From: Flammeovirgaceae bacterium SG7u.111 | Lineage (GTDB): Bacteria > Bacteroidota > Bacteroidia > Cytophagales > Flammeovirgaceae | DNA: 64,000 bases | Assembly (NCBI GenBank): GCA_034044135.1 | Contig: CP139021.1 | Location: 1,193,635 to 1,257,634, forward strand | Reading direction: 5' to 3' | In this document: positions 10,201 through 20,600 of the stretch, piece by piece | How the letters are laid out: every line of letters begins with the position of its first letter | Position numbering within the stretch: position 1 is the first letter of the stretch | Made by a program: the position numbers and the translations under genes | The notes under the pieces: model-generated | Databases searched by the model: none | What the model was told of the DNA's origin: nothing | The model's input: only the letters and a program-made list of their open reading frames with translations

Positions 10201-11552
10201 CTATTCTCAGCTATTTCTGTATCACTTAATTCAATGGCTGTGGGAGCATCGTTCGCATCAGTGATTTGCACGGTAAATAATTTGGTAAAAACACCTTGGC
10301 CAGCATCAGTTACTTTTACATTTATGTAGTACAACTGCCTCTCTTCGTAATCAAATTTGTCTAAAGTTTTGATTTCATTATTGACTACAATGAAGCGACT
10401 ATTATTGTTTTGTCCATCACCAGCTGCTAATGCATAGGTGAATACATCCCCTGTGTCTTCATCAGTGGTGGTAAGTATGCCTATAGAGGTGCCTGTTTCA
10501 GAATTTTCAGCAACTACTCCAGGGCTTAGGTTCATATCGGTAGGTGCATCATTCGCATTCACAATATTGATAACAAATGTCTTTTCAAACTCGCTCCCGC
10601 CTCCATCGGTGGTTTTTATCCTAACAGAATAGCTGGACTTTGACTCGAAGTTGAAGCTCTGAGTATTCAATAATTGGCTGCCCTCTATGGAAAAATAAGC
10701 GACATCACCACTTACCAAGGTATAGGTATATGCATCTGTCGCATCTTCGTCAGTAGTACTTAAGTTACCAACCAAACTGCCTTCTCCTACATTTTCTGCA
10801 AAATCGTCATTGCTAAGGCTAATATCTGTTGGGTCATCATTTCCGTCAATCAGACTAATAGTAAATGTTTCTTCAAAGGTTCCTCCTTTACTATCTGTCG
10901 TTCTCACTCGTATGTTGTGAGCTGCTTTTACCTCAAAGTTCAAGCTTTGAGTAGTTTTAAGTGTATTGCCAGAAATACTAAAATTAGCATTATCGTCATC
11001 GCCGTCTCCGCTAACTAAACTATATGTAAAACTATCGTTATCGGCATCTGTAGAGCTTAAAACACCGACAGTAGTTCCTATACTTTGGTTTTCAAGTATC
11101 GTTATATTCGAAAGACTAATGGCAGTAGGCAGGTTATTATCTGTTATTATTTGAGGCGTATCAAATCCTCCTACTACTCCGTCAGCTACAAAAGAAATTG
11201 GCAATGTTACAGCATTAATTTCCGTGTTAGTGCTATTGTCATATAGTTTGAAAGTTATTGATCCGCTAGCTTCATTACTATAAACTATTAGTTGTGCCAT
11301 ATACCGGTCTTGCCCAGCAAGGTAAGTATCGGGTTGTGCTACCCCTCTCACTTCTCCATTGATAAAAGCAGCTACCATATCTCCTGTATCTCGTGATTCC
11401 ACCCCATCTATCTGTAGCACTGCTGTTATAACCATGGAATTGTCATAGTTGCTTGGTGTAACACTCCATGTTGGTTGCGCCCATGCATGTTTAAAACATA
11501 AAACAGCAATTGCGCATAGTAAACTTGTTAATATACTTTTCCTAATTTTCAT
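7275..11552 (-). CDS. Cadherin-like repeat protein with T9SS type B sorting domain
   Basis: About 1425 residues. The start is placed at MKIRKSILTSLL, six codons inside the longest frame (first Met at 11570), because it leads straight into the signal peptide (cut near AWAQ). Next is a domain of about 110 residues (PTWSVTPSNYDNSM ... INGEVRGVAQ), also found twice in the giant upstream protein. Twelve cadherin-like repeats of about 95-100 residues follow, each with a PTDISLSN / EN / GTxxGxLxTxDxD pattern and an NDxxP linker; they are expected to bind calcium and form a stiff rod. The C-terminus (about 85 residues) is a CHU_C or gliding-motility type B sorting domain: NNYLSPNGDRKNDFWEI, then NEYGEVVYH, YQNDWNGEYNGQ and GVYYYSF. 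Role inferred: a T9SS-exported surface adhesin served by the PorP/SprF-like gene 42 bases downstream. Confidence 0.9.
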   Translation of the reverse strand: MKIRKSILTSLLCAIAVLCFKHAWAQPTWSVTPSNYDNSMVITAVLQIDGVESRDTGDMVAAFINGEVRGVAQPDTYLAGQDRYMAQLIVYSNEASGSITFKLYDNSTNTEINAVTLPISFVADGVVGGFDTPQIITDNNLPTAISLSNITILENQSIGTTVGVLSSTDADNDSFTYSLVSGDGDDDNANFSISGNTLKTTQSLNFEVKAAHNIRVRTTDSKGGTFEETFTISLIDGNDDPTDISLSNDDFAENVGEGSLVGNLSTTDEDATDAYTYTLVSGDVAYFSIEGSQLLNTQSFNFESKSSYSVRIKTTDGGGSEFEKTFVINIVNANDAPTDMNLSPGVVAENSETGTSIGILTTTDEDTGDVFTYALAAGDGQNNNSRFIVVNNEIKTLDKFDYEERQLYYINVKVTDAGQGVFTKLFTVQITDANDAPTAIELSDTEIAENSGVGTEVATLFTTDPDDANSHIYELVTGKGSTDNSKFVISGDKLLSNESFDYESTKLYYIRLKTTDNGVPAKSLEQEFVISITDENDTPQNLQLSFNQIPEDAAVGTVIGSFSVSDQDTGDSHKYALVAGVGSTDNASFVIINGELRNLKQFDYETKSTYSIRVQAKDLDGDTTDAQFDIIIVNSNDEPTLLELSNNQVSETSSVNTVVGKLSTVDPDGGSTFTYSLTGSGNDNSSFVIIGDELLTNTTFDYEEKVFYFIDVTSNDNEGGTISEQLAIIITDGNDEPTDITLSNNKVDENKPFNTLAGKLSTTDQDQTDTFTYSLVAGIDDDDNAFFTIAGNELQTDYMFDFESKNEFRIRLRSTDSKGAFVEKNFTILISDRNDLPTSLDVNNKSFFENEPIGTSIGKLISTDPDEGDTKKYQLVSGENDTDNAKFLVSGNELLLNTQADFETKSFYNIRLAIVDRQGGTLEKAFILEVKDANDPPYELELDNNKIAERRPVSTMIGKLTTSDPDATENFVYTLLSGYDAPSFYIEDDFLKANEEFDYEKKSVYTLKIAAEDKEGEEIQRNFVIVVTDTNDMPSDITLSAQIVEENLDSGTVVGLLTTVDSDGGDSFSYSLVDGINASGNNYFYISGNKLITAETFDFETQSSYGIRIKTIDKGGESFEKGFTITIANANDAPLSITLNNNQIKENEPVGTSIGLLSTEDKDENDSHTYSLVGGAGDTDNASFFIKNNQLLSNNIFDYESQKTYSVLIESKDIEGATITATFIIEITNEPEPPVLSDVTFRIEEESPVDALVGIMEAEDQDPSTQLIYSIVYENDEDELVEPFYIDEQNGEIRVNNPKLLDYETTDVFFIKVRAANNANLADTAKVTIRLIDIIEATELPVNNYLSPNGDRKNDFWEIQNVELYSDFKLLIFNEYGEVVYHTENYQNDWNGEYNGQQLPFGVYYYSFRNDETGIAFKGSITLVR

Positions 11553-11637
11553 TTTTAAGATAATTTTCAAAAATACACCTCACAAAATTTTTTAATTAGC
11601 ATGACTGAGCTAACTATTGTTATGTTGAAAGCTTGGT

Positions 11638-14600
11638 TTATTTGCTTTTAGCAACCTTTATTACAATGGTTGCTCCATCATCCATTATAGCACGAACTAG
11701 GTAGACCCCTTCTAAGAGCATCTTCGTATTTATTTTGTGTGTGTGCATAATACTGTTAACAGGCACAGACTCTACAAAAACAATATTACCTAAAACATCA
11801 GCTATCGAAATAGTCATGTTTTCCGTATTCAGCTGATCAAATTCTAGTAATAGCTCCTCTCCAAATGGGTTTGGATATCCAATCATCGATACTGATGCTT
11901 TTTCTAAATCGGATAGATTAGCATGGTAATCTATAGATAGGACGAATGGCTTATCGATTGTTCCTGTGATCGTCTCATTTCCATATTTTATGGATTCTTT
12001 AGCAGCGTAAATTTGTCGACTCTCCCCATCCATAAACTGGAAAGAGATATCTTCATTGCTAGTTTCTCCATTAATATTCATGAAGTATGTTAATCGTTCA
12101 GTGACAGGGTTCAGTACTGGATAAGCAATTCCTCTGCACTCTCCATCAACTATTGCAGCAATCCTACTATACTGATCTTGTACATCGGCAACTTCTATAA
12201 TCGCAGACATATTTGAATTGTATTTATAAGGGTTGAGCTTCCATGGACTATCCGTGACCATTCCTCTAGCATCGACGCCACTTGGTGAATAAGTAGCTGC
12301 CACTCGCTGACCTGCTGCCACACTTACATTAGGATACTTAAATGACCCAGCATTTGCAGCTTTGAACATGTAGCCTTCACCTGGGTGTAAATGGGTTAAG
12401 CTACCAATCCAGCCGACTGTTTCATCTACATATATCGCTACTGCAAATTGGCTTTTTAATAAATCGCCACTTGTTGCATTAGTGAAGCCGCTCATTGCCT
12501 CATTTACAGCCATCGCCTTGAACCCGATATAACCTATCCAATTCCAATTTTCTAGTATATTTATACTTACCTCATCTCCTTTAAGTAACTTCCCTTTGTA
12601 GGTCAATTGGTCTTGATTGCTCAAAAACAGTTTATAACCTTGCCCATTTTTCAACCCTCCATCTTGTGTGATTTTACCAAACCAACCCATACTTGGAGCA
12701 AATTGGTCGTATTTATCAACTGACCTGATAACATCTTTATCAGCTGCATTTAGGTCCTTCAAGAGTTTATCAGTCTCTTGCATCTCAGTTGATTGTAGGT
12801 GAAACGAAACCCATTTCCACCCCTTAGGAATTTCAACAGTATGCTCAACTACATCGTTGGCGATTAACATTTCAGGAGTTGCAGGCGATCCAATGAATGC
12901 ATTATTGTTGAACGTGTAATTAGGTGTCAGATCCCTATGTACTTGTCCATCACTGGCATTCCATACCCTAAACTTGATCGCCTCTCCTCCCGATCTATTA
13001 CTGTACACACTGATATAAGCCTGGTAATTATCAAAAGCGGAAATATATTGTAATTGTGCCATTCCTCTACATTCTCCATTTACGAATGCGCCGATGACAT
13101 CGTCAGGATCCCTCGAAACTTCCCCATTAATTTGCACTTGGGCAATGATGTTCATATTGTACTGGAAATCAGTCGGGGTTATGTTCCAATCATCTGGAAG
13201 AGGTTTATACACTTGCAAGTCAAGCAACAATATTTCCTCAAACCCAAATTCGGTAACCAATTGTAAATCTTCGCTGTATGTCCCAATATTCACATTTTCG
13301 TTTACAGTAAACGTGATTAATTGACTTGAAACAGGTGACAATACTCCACTTGAAGGTTGTGCAGATAACCATGGAGGCAGGTTTTTTAACTCGTAATTGG
13401 CAAATTTCCCTCCTGTGTTTCTTATTCTAGCCTCAAATGTAAAGCTAGTTCCCTGTGCAATTTTGAAGTGAAGGTCTTCATCATCCCAAACTACTTGATT
13501 CCTATCAATGTAAGCAGACCACGTTACTGGTGAAGCCATTACATTGGCATTCATGTCTTCTACATTTTTAACCGTGATATCTAAAATGACATTCTCTAAT
13601 AAGCTATCAGGATCAGTAGTGGTTAAAATGATTTTGTCATTATTCGCAGAGTAATTGAAATTCACCTTTTGTACAGGTCTTGGAATTTTAACCGTTGGCG
13701 TGACGCTAGAATGTTGAGTGCCACCACTGATAGAAAGCGTATCGACCATGGTTGTACTTCCTAAAACTGAAGTACTAATGTATGTAGCATTCAGTTCTTG
13801 AATTCCTGCAACTTCACTGTAGCTGTTAAAAGGATGGTAGAGTAAAAGCCCGGGCTCATCACCAGAAAGCATAAAATGCATGTCTCTTTGTAGCTGATCC
13901 AGAGGTCTAGCAGATTGCCAAACCCTCACTTCATCTAAACGTCCATTGAAATACTGCTCCACATTTGTAGCTCCTGTTTGATCAACCCAGCCCCTTGCGC
14001 CAAGCCACAAAGCAGAGCCTCCGAGCCCGAAGAAATCTTTACTGCCCACTGAGTTTTGCTGAATGCCATCAACATAACAGGTCGTATTTGTTCTTCTCTT
14101 CACTATCAGGGCAAAGTGGTGCCATTTCCCGTCAAAATAATTCGTATCAGAAACCTTAAACTTTTGCCCATAATTCCAAACCTCAATTTCACCAGAGGCA
14201 TTGGCATTAATCGACCATCCATTTTTATTCGCATCTAATAAGTCACCACCCACATTTCGAGTTGTATCTCCCAATCCATTTGAGAAAAGCGTTTGGTTGG
14301 TAGCTCCACTTGCATTGAACCAGAATTCAATGGTAAAATCCATATCATTGTCAATCACAGGACTTTTGCCTTTGAGGTAACCATTCACTCCATTAAATTC
14401 TACCGAATTGCCATTTGGCTCTACTTGCCATGTAGCATTCACAGTCGCGTGCCTACTTTTTACCAAATCTTCTGCAATGCTTCCATAAGCTTCTTCCATT
14501 CGCCAGTTGCCGCTTAAGCCAGACTCGTTTCCGCTCATCCTTTTGCCTGCGTAAATATTGATATCAGAGGTTCCTAAGGCTTTTTTCCAAATGCGTACTT

Positions 14601-17600
14601 CATGCACATTTCCATTGAAAGGCAATGTCTGTCCACCGCTAAAATGGCTTTTACCAATCGTGATTTTTCCAGTACCCAAGTAATCGGCGTTGAAACTATT
14701 ATTGGTGCCACTCAAAATACCATCAATATGTATGCTTGCGGTGTTTTTGGCAATGTCATATGTAAATGCTATATGGTGCCACTTTCCATCATCTGTGATT
14801 TTGGTAGTTCCTTTTATTTTAGCATCTACTAGTTGAACTTCCAATGAATCCGTTGCATCAAAGCCTATAAAAAAGCCTTTATCCTTCTCAAACCCTTGGG
14901 AAAGTACCACTTCTTCTTGTCCATTTCTAGCCCTCTTTATGTAGAACTCAATAGTAAATGGCCTTCTAGTAAGCGTCAAGCCTTCAGGTATTTCCATATA
15001 ACTATTTGCTGTGCCGTCAAAGTAGATACTTGCCGGGTGACGAATATCCGTTCCGTTCAATACACCTCGTATATCAAAATTGGCAGGTCGCAATAATCCG
15101 GCGTTGATAGGTTCATTGAATTGGATCATGATTTCGTCTCCTGCTGACAACACTCCGTCAGAAGGTTGAGGTGCACCAAATGCATGTGGCGTCTCTCTAT
15201 CGATAATCCCAGAGAAAATATCGGAGTTGACTCTAGTAATATCTCCCAAAGCGCCACAAAGCGTAGTAGCACGCAAATCGTAAAGTCCGTCGGGTACAGT
15301 CCAAACATAACCACCATTCAGGGTTTTAGAACCAGCTTGTTTCCAAATATGCTTAATTGTACCGTCTCCGTCTTTATCTATAAGAGGATCAGTGATTTTC
15401 CCTCCTAGTTCTGCTCTTGCTAAAGAGTCTCTATAATATGTTGCCAATAATATCCATTCCGCGTCACTATCGCCCGAAGATTTGTATTGTAACTCCACTC
15501 CCTGGAAATTTGGATAGTTGATATTAAAACCTCCTACCTGATAAAGCACACTAGTAGTATCAGTACTATCGACCAAGCTAGTATTTACCGTCCAATTATT
15601 TTGCGGTTGGAATATAGATGGCTCTGAGCAACTTGGGAGGAAAAATGCCGAAACATAAATTTCATCCTCAATGTTAGCATCATTGTCGGTTAAATCATGC
15701 TGACATGCTGAACGAAGGATCAATTTAACACTATCATAATCAAACTCATAAGGACCTCTTTCTACCACTAGCGTTTTAGTGATTGATTGCCCTCCTGGTA
15801 CAAAAAACTCTCGGTTAGCATTGATTTCTTGACCATCTACCCGCAGCACCAACCCATTTGGATTGGTAGATTCTACTACTTCCAATATGTAATACTGGCT
15901 GTCATCAGTCTCACTATCATTATTGAAGTTAAGAAAGAAACCAGCAGACTGATCAGCAGGAATATTGTAGGCTATTGAAGACTTAGAAGTGCCATTGATG
16001 GTAATTCCTGGCTTATCTCTTTGTTGAGTGCGGTTACTAACCACTTCTTTTTTATTGCCATCAATTGAGCTTTTTAGCTGGGTTAGCAAAGTGATTTTTC
16101 GATCTACCCGTTTTTTGCTCGCCTCTAGCTTTTTCTTTTGTTTTTGCAAACTAAGAATACTTCGCTGTTTAGCATCTTTTACTTCGTCCAGTATTTGACT
16201 AGCATCCGCTGGATATTGAGTTTCCCCTTTTCTCAGTGCAATTGTGGTAGTTAGATAAGTAATTGATGCGTCCAGTTGGTTGCTAAGTACTTGATTATTT
16301 AAAATCTGGGTGCCTACGTATAAAGAGGTAGTAAAACGAAGTACTATTTCATCTTCGTGAGGGCAAGATGTTTGACCCGCTAATGTTTCAAATATCGGAG
16401 TACTCCTATAAGCATCTTCTCCCAAATTTTCGGTGTCTTGGTCATTACCATAAATATTGATAGTTTGGTAGTCACCTACATCATCATCATTAATTACATA
16501 ACCAACCGTAAAGTTTTGGCCATCGGTTTCTGAGGATGAAGATGTATTGGTATAAGAAAAAGCAACATTATAGTCAATAGCAATTCCACTACCCGATTCG
16601 TTTATATCTGTTTCCGTACCAATTTCACCAAAAGGTCCGATAGAAAACTCTTCAAAATTTGTATCGTCCCATTCTGCACTATACTCGTAACTATATTGAC
16701 TTTGTGCGCTTATACTGATATTAGACTGTTTTGACTCGAACCCTTCTATTGCCAGCCATTTTTCCACCTCGTTTCTAGCCAAGGTATTTACCCAAGTGTC
16801 AATCTGTTGGTTGAACCATCTCACAGAATCGATCTCACCCTTTCTTGTGGGAGTAAATGTATAACTCTTCCCATCATTACTATAAGTAGAACCATCAGGG
16901 TTGGTAGGCGATAATTGATTGGGTTGTATTTCTACTCCCCAAATATTATTATCATTATTTGAACCAATTCTTTCTGCTAACCAATCTTCACTTTTTCCAG
17001 GAAAACTAGCTGCAGTTACTTTATTTACATATTTATTATTGTTTTGTAAAAGATTATCTCTCAGTGCTTTGAGGTTAGGAAGAAGGTAGTTTTCAATATG
17101 GTTTTGGTCATAAACAAACGTAGTAGCTATTCCTCCTCTACCGAAAGACAGTTCTTTAAACCTGGCTAACTTCAATGTTTTAAAATTACCATTTCCGTCA
17201 GTCGCTGTAACAGTGATATCAACAGGACACTCCACTGTAGAAAGCCCACAGTCAGCAGCATCAATAAAAGCAAGGTTTTTAATGACACCAAACAACAAAT
17301 TCTTGGAAGTACCCACAAACAGATCACTAGGTGCGCCTACTAAAGATCCATCATCTCTAGTTTGGAAGGAGGTTGTTGCTTCATAGGTATAAACATTTTC
17401 TTCACCTAAACCTCCGCCGGTATTCACCCCTAATGTTCCCGATTGTGTGACCAAAGCCTTTGACTCGGTAATTACTCCGACGCCTTTTAATAACTTAGCT
17501 CCTGATTGAGCCGAAAGTGTTAAACCTAGAGATCCATCAAAGTCATGAGAAGTCTTTTCAACACTAGAAAATGAAGACCCTTTTGATAAGTAACTATAAC

Positions 17601-20600
17601 TACCATCCATTGGAGGGTCTCTCAAGATGAAGTCTACAAACTCGGGCCCTTGAGTAACAAAGTTATTGCCAACTTGCAAACCTCCTAACACATAGGCATA
17701 AAATGGGTTAGGTTGTCCTCCAGCACCTGGAGCGGGCCATTCAATGATATTACTTCCTGCTTTAGCCTGAATAGTTATCGATTTCAAGTAACTTTTTGCC
17801 GGATTGCTCGCATCTGCCAACAAGTTAGGCTCACCTGCTTTGAAATTATATAAGGTGTCTCCATCTGTAATCTTAAACTTATCGACTCCTCCATTGGAAT
17901 ATGGAAAAGCCTGCTCACTATTTCCTCTAACCACAGTATAGAACCCTCTTCCCATACCATTATTCACCGATATTTCGGCATCGGTCACAGGCACTTTGTA
18001 GCCTTTTCCATCATCTACATTCGTGTAAATTTCATATAGGAAAATCCTCATTTTGTAATCTTTTCCCTGTTGAAAGACTTTGTACGAAAGCCCACTTAAA
18101 TCGGCGGTAAAGGTTGTGCCGCTTTTGTCCTTAAGCTTTAGAGATGCATCGCCACCGTGTGTTTTGAAGTCTTTCCCAAATTCATCTGTAACGATAATGA
18201 TGGGTTTATTTCTGAGAATGAAATCTCGTTTGAAATGATAAGTGATAGAATCAACGCTACTCAACACATCTTTGGTAGCATATTTTACAATCAAAGAATC
18301 CGTGACATTTGCGTAAACCGTATCATTTTGCTGGGTAGTTTCATTGAACTGTATTTTAGCCTCCTGCCGAATTTTTTCCAACAAGCTCAATCCAGTTACC
18401 CCACTTGTATCAATAGCAACCAACCCTTGTGCATTCACATAAACAATGGTATCTGGTTCATTCGAATATACACTGTCAACTTCATGATTGTCAAATGTAA
18501 GCGATGACATATCAAGGTTTTCCTCAGGAAGTGGAGCGCCTCCAGCATCTTGAAATACAAAACTGTTATCTTTTGTGTACTTTACGTCCTTTACCTTATA
18601 TTCCTTAGGGGGAAGCTCCATTTTGAACTCACCAGTAGTATTGTTAGTAGTGATTACTTCAGATACCAATCCGCCATCATTAGCAGACTCAAGAGTGAAT
18701 TTTATCTGACCTACATTATTCACACTTTTACCAAATCCCAATACTTTATCTCTTTCAACCGGTCCACCTACTGCTCTTCCTATCAACACCTTTTTGGTAC
18801 TGTCCAGCATGACGATACCAGTAACCGGGGCTTGGAAATCTTTGGTAGGCTTATCAATAGGATATCGCCCAGCATTTTGTATAGTATGAGTCAGTTTCCT
18901 AAACTCCAAGTAATGATGCCCAATAGGTACTTGAATATCAAAAGCCCCATAAGGATCTGTTTCTATGAGCTTTCCATCCTTTACTGCTGCTATTTCCCCG
19001 TCTATGAAAATATTGATGCCTTTTGAACCTACTTCTTCTTCCCCATTTTTACTCAGGTGGGTAAAGTACACATTTCCAGTTACCCTAAAAGAGGATATAT
19101 CTTTGAAATCCACTCCATTTTCTACACTGCTTCCTTCTCCTAAAAACACTGATCTCTGGCCTGGCTCAAAAGCATGAATCGCACCTCCCATCGTCATGGT
19201 AGGGGTAATGTTAAAATTATTGCCATTGCCTTCGTAAATAATACCTGTAATAGAGTAATTACCCGCATCATCCGTATAGCTTGCAGTTGCCAGCTGTTGA
19301 CCTGTCGGTATTTCTTCACTCCAGCTAGCTCCGTTTATTTCCCCGTCTCTTCCGTGAAAGCTTCCGCCTTCTTCTGAGCCATCAAATACAAAAGGACCAA
19401 TCCCTTCGTCAAAACGCCAATAACCTTGCAGCCCAGTTTCATTCGGATTTACCAACCTACCGTAATCCCTTAGCACATCTAATGAATCCAGCGTACGGTT
19501 GTAAATACGCACCTCGTCAAGATATCCATTTAAATACGCTGAGCTATTGTATCGTCTGCCCAAGAAAATATCTTTCGTTGAGTCGTTGTCTAGATTACCA
19601 GTGGTTATAACCTGTGCTTTATCTAATACACCATTCAAGTAAACCTTTAAACTGTCATCAGTGCCATGGGTTAGAGTGATACTGGTATAATTTCCTGCAA
19701 CGACAGGGTTTTGCGAGGTAACACTTTTTATAGTCCCACTTTTATATACTGAAACCACTACTTCACCAGTAGTGGTTAACTTAATTTCATATTGATTTTC
19801 TCTAGATAGAATGACCTGCTCTGTGCCAATAGTATTTGGCTTTACCCATACAGAAACAGTCAATTCCTTGTTTAAATCAGGAAAATTATTTCCAGCTATC
19901 TGTACATAATCATTGGTCCCGTCAAAGCTTAATGCATTACCCGAAACACCTTCTTGTCTTTCGGCAATTACCTTTACATCAGGTACTGCAATCCCTCCTT
20001 CATAGACAATATTTCCATTTACTACACCAAAAGGAAGCCTGAAGCCAACAGTATGGGCGATCCCATTCGCTGGCAATCCTAAATTGTCGTAATCTTTTCC
20101 GTCTACACTACTTATGTCAAAGGTAATTTGCTGATCAATCCCACATTCATTTTCTCCAACAATGAAATACTCATAAATCTGGCGAGCTTCGGTAGTATTA
20201 TCTGTCCAAGTTCGTACGTCCGATTGCGTGGTGATCATAAGTTGTGGAACTACGTCACTCCCAAGTTTTCTTCTGTATATTTTATATCGATTGATAAAAC
20301 TGGCATTTTCTCCTGCTGTCCATTCCAATAATACCCGATCTCCAAAATATCCTTTCGACGCATTTATCCCATTTTTAGATAAAACTTTACTTACATCTAC
20401 ATCGGTGATATTCATTCGGTTTTCGGTAGGATCCGTAGTCAATACTGCTTTGCCACCTGAAATTTCCTTACAATTATTTACTGAAAGGATTTCGTAAGAA
20501 TACGTCTGACAAGATTCGGCATCTTGGTCCAAATAGGAAGTAGTGGAAGGGTCATCTATCTCAAAAGTTTCCTCTCCTCCATTTATACCTCTACGCACAA

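Noticed and set aside
7275-11552. Regular spacing of similar sequences suggesting a CRISPR or DNA repeat array
   Set aside because: The periodicity of about 290 bases is the coding of cadherin-like protein repeats; the DNA copies are diverged.
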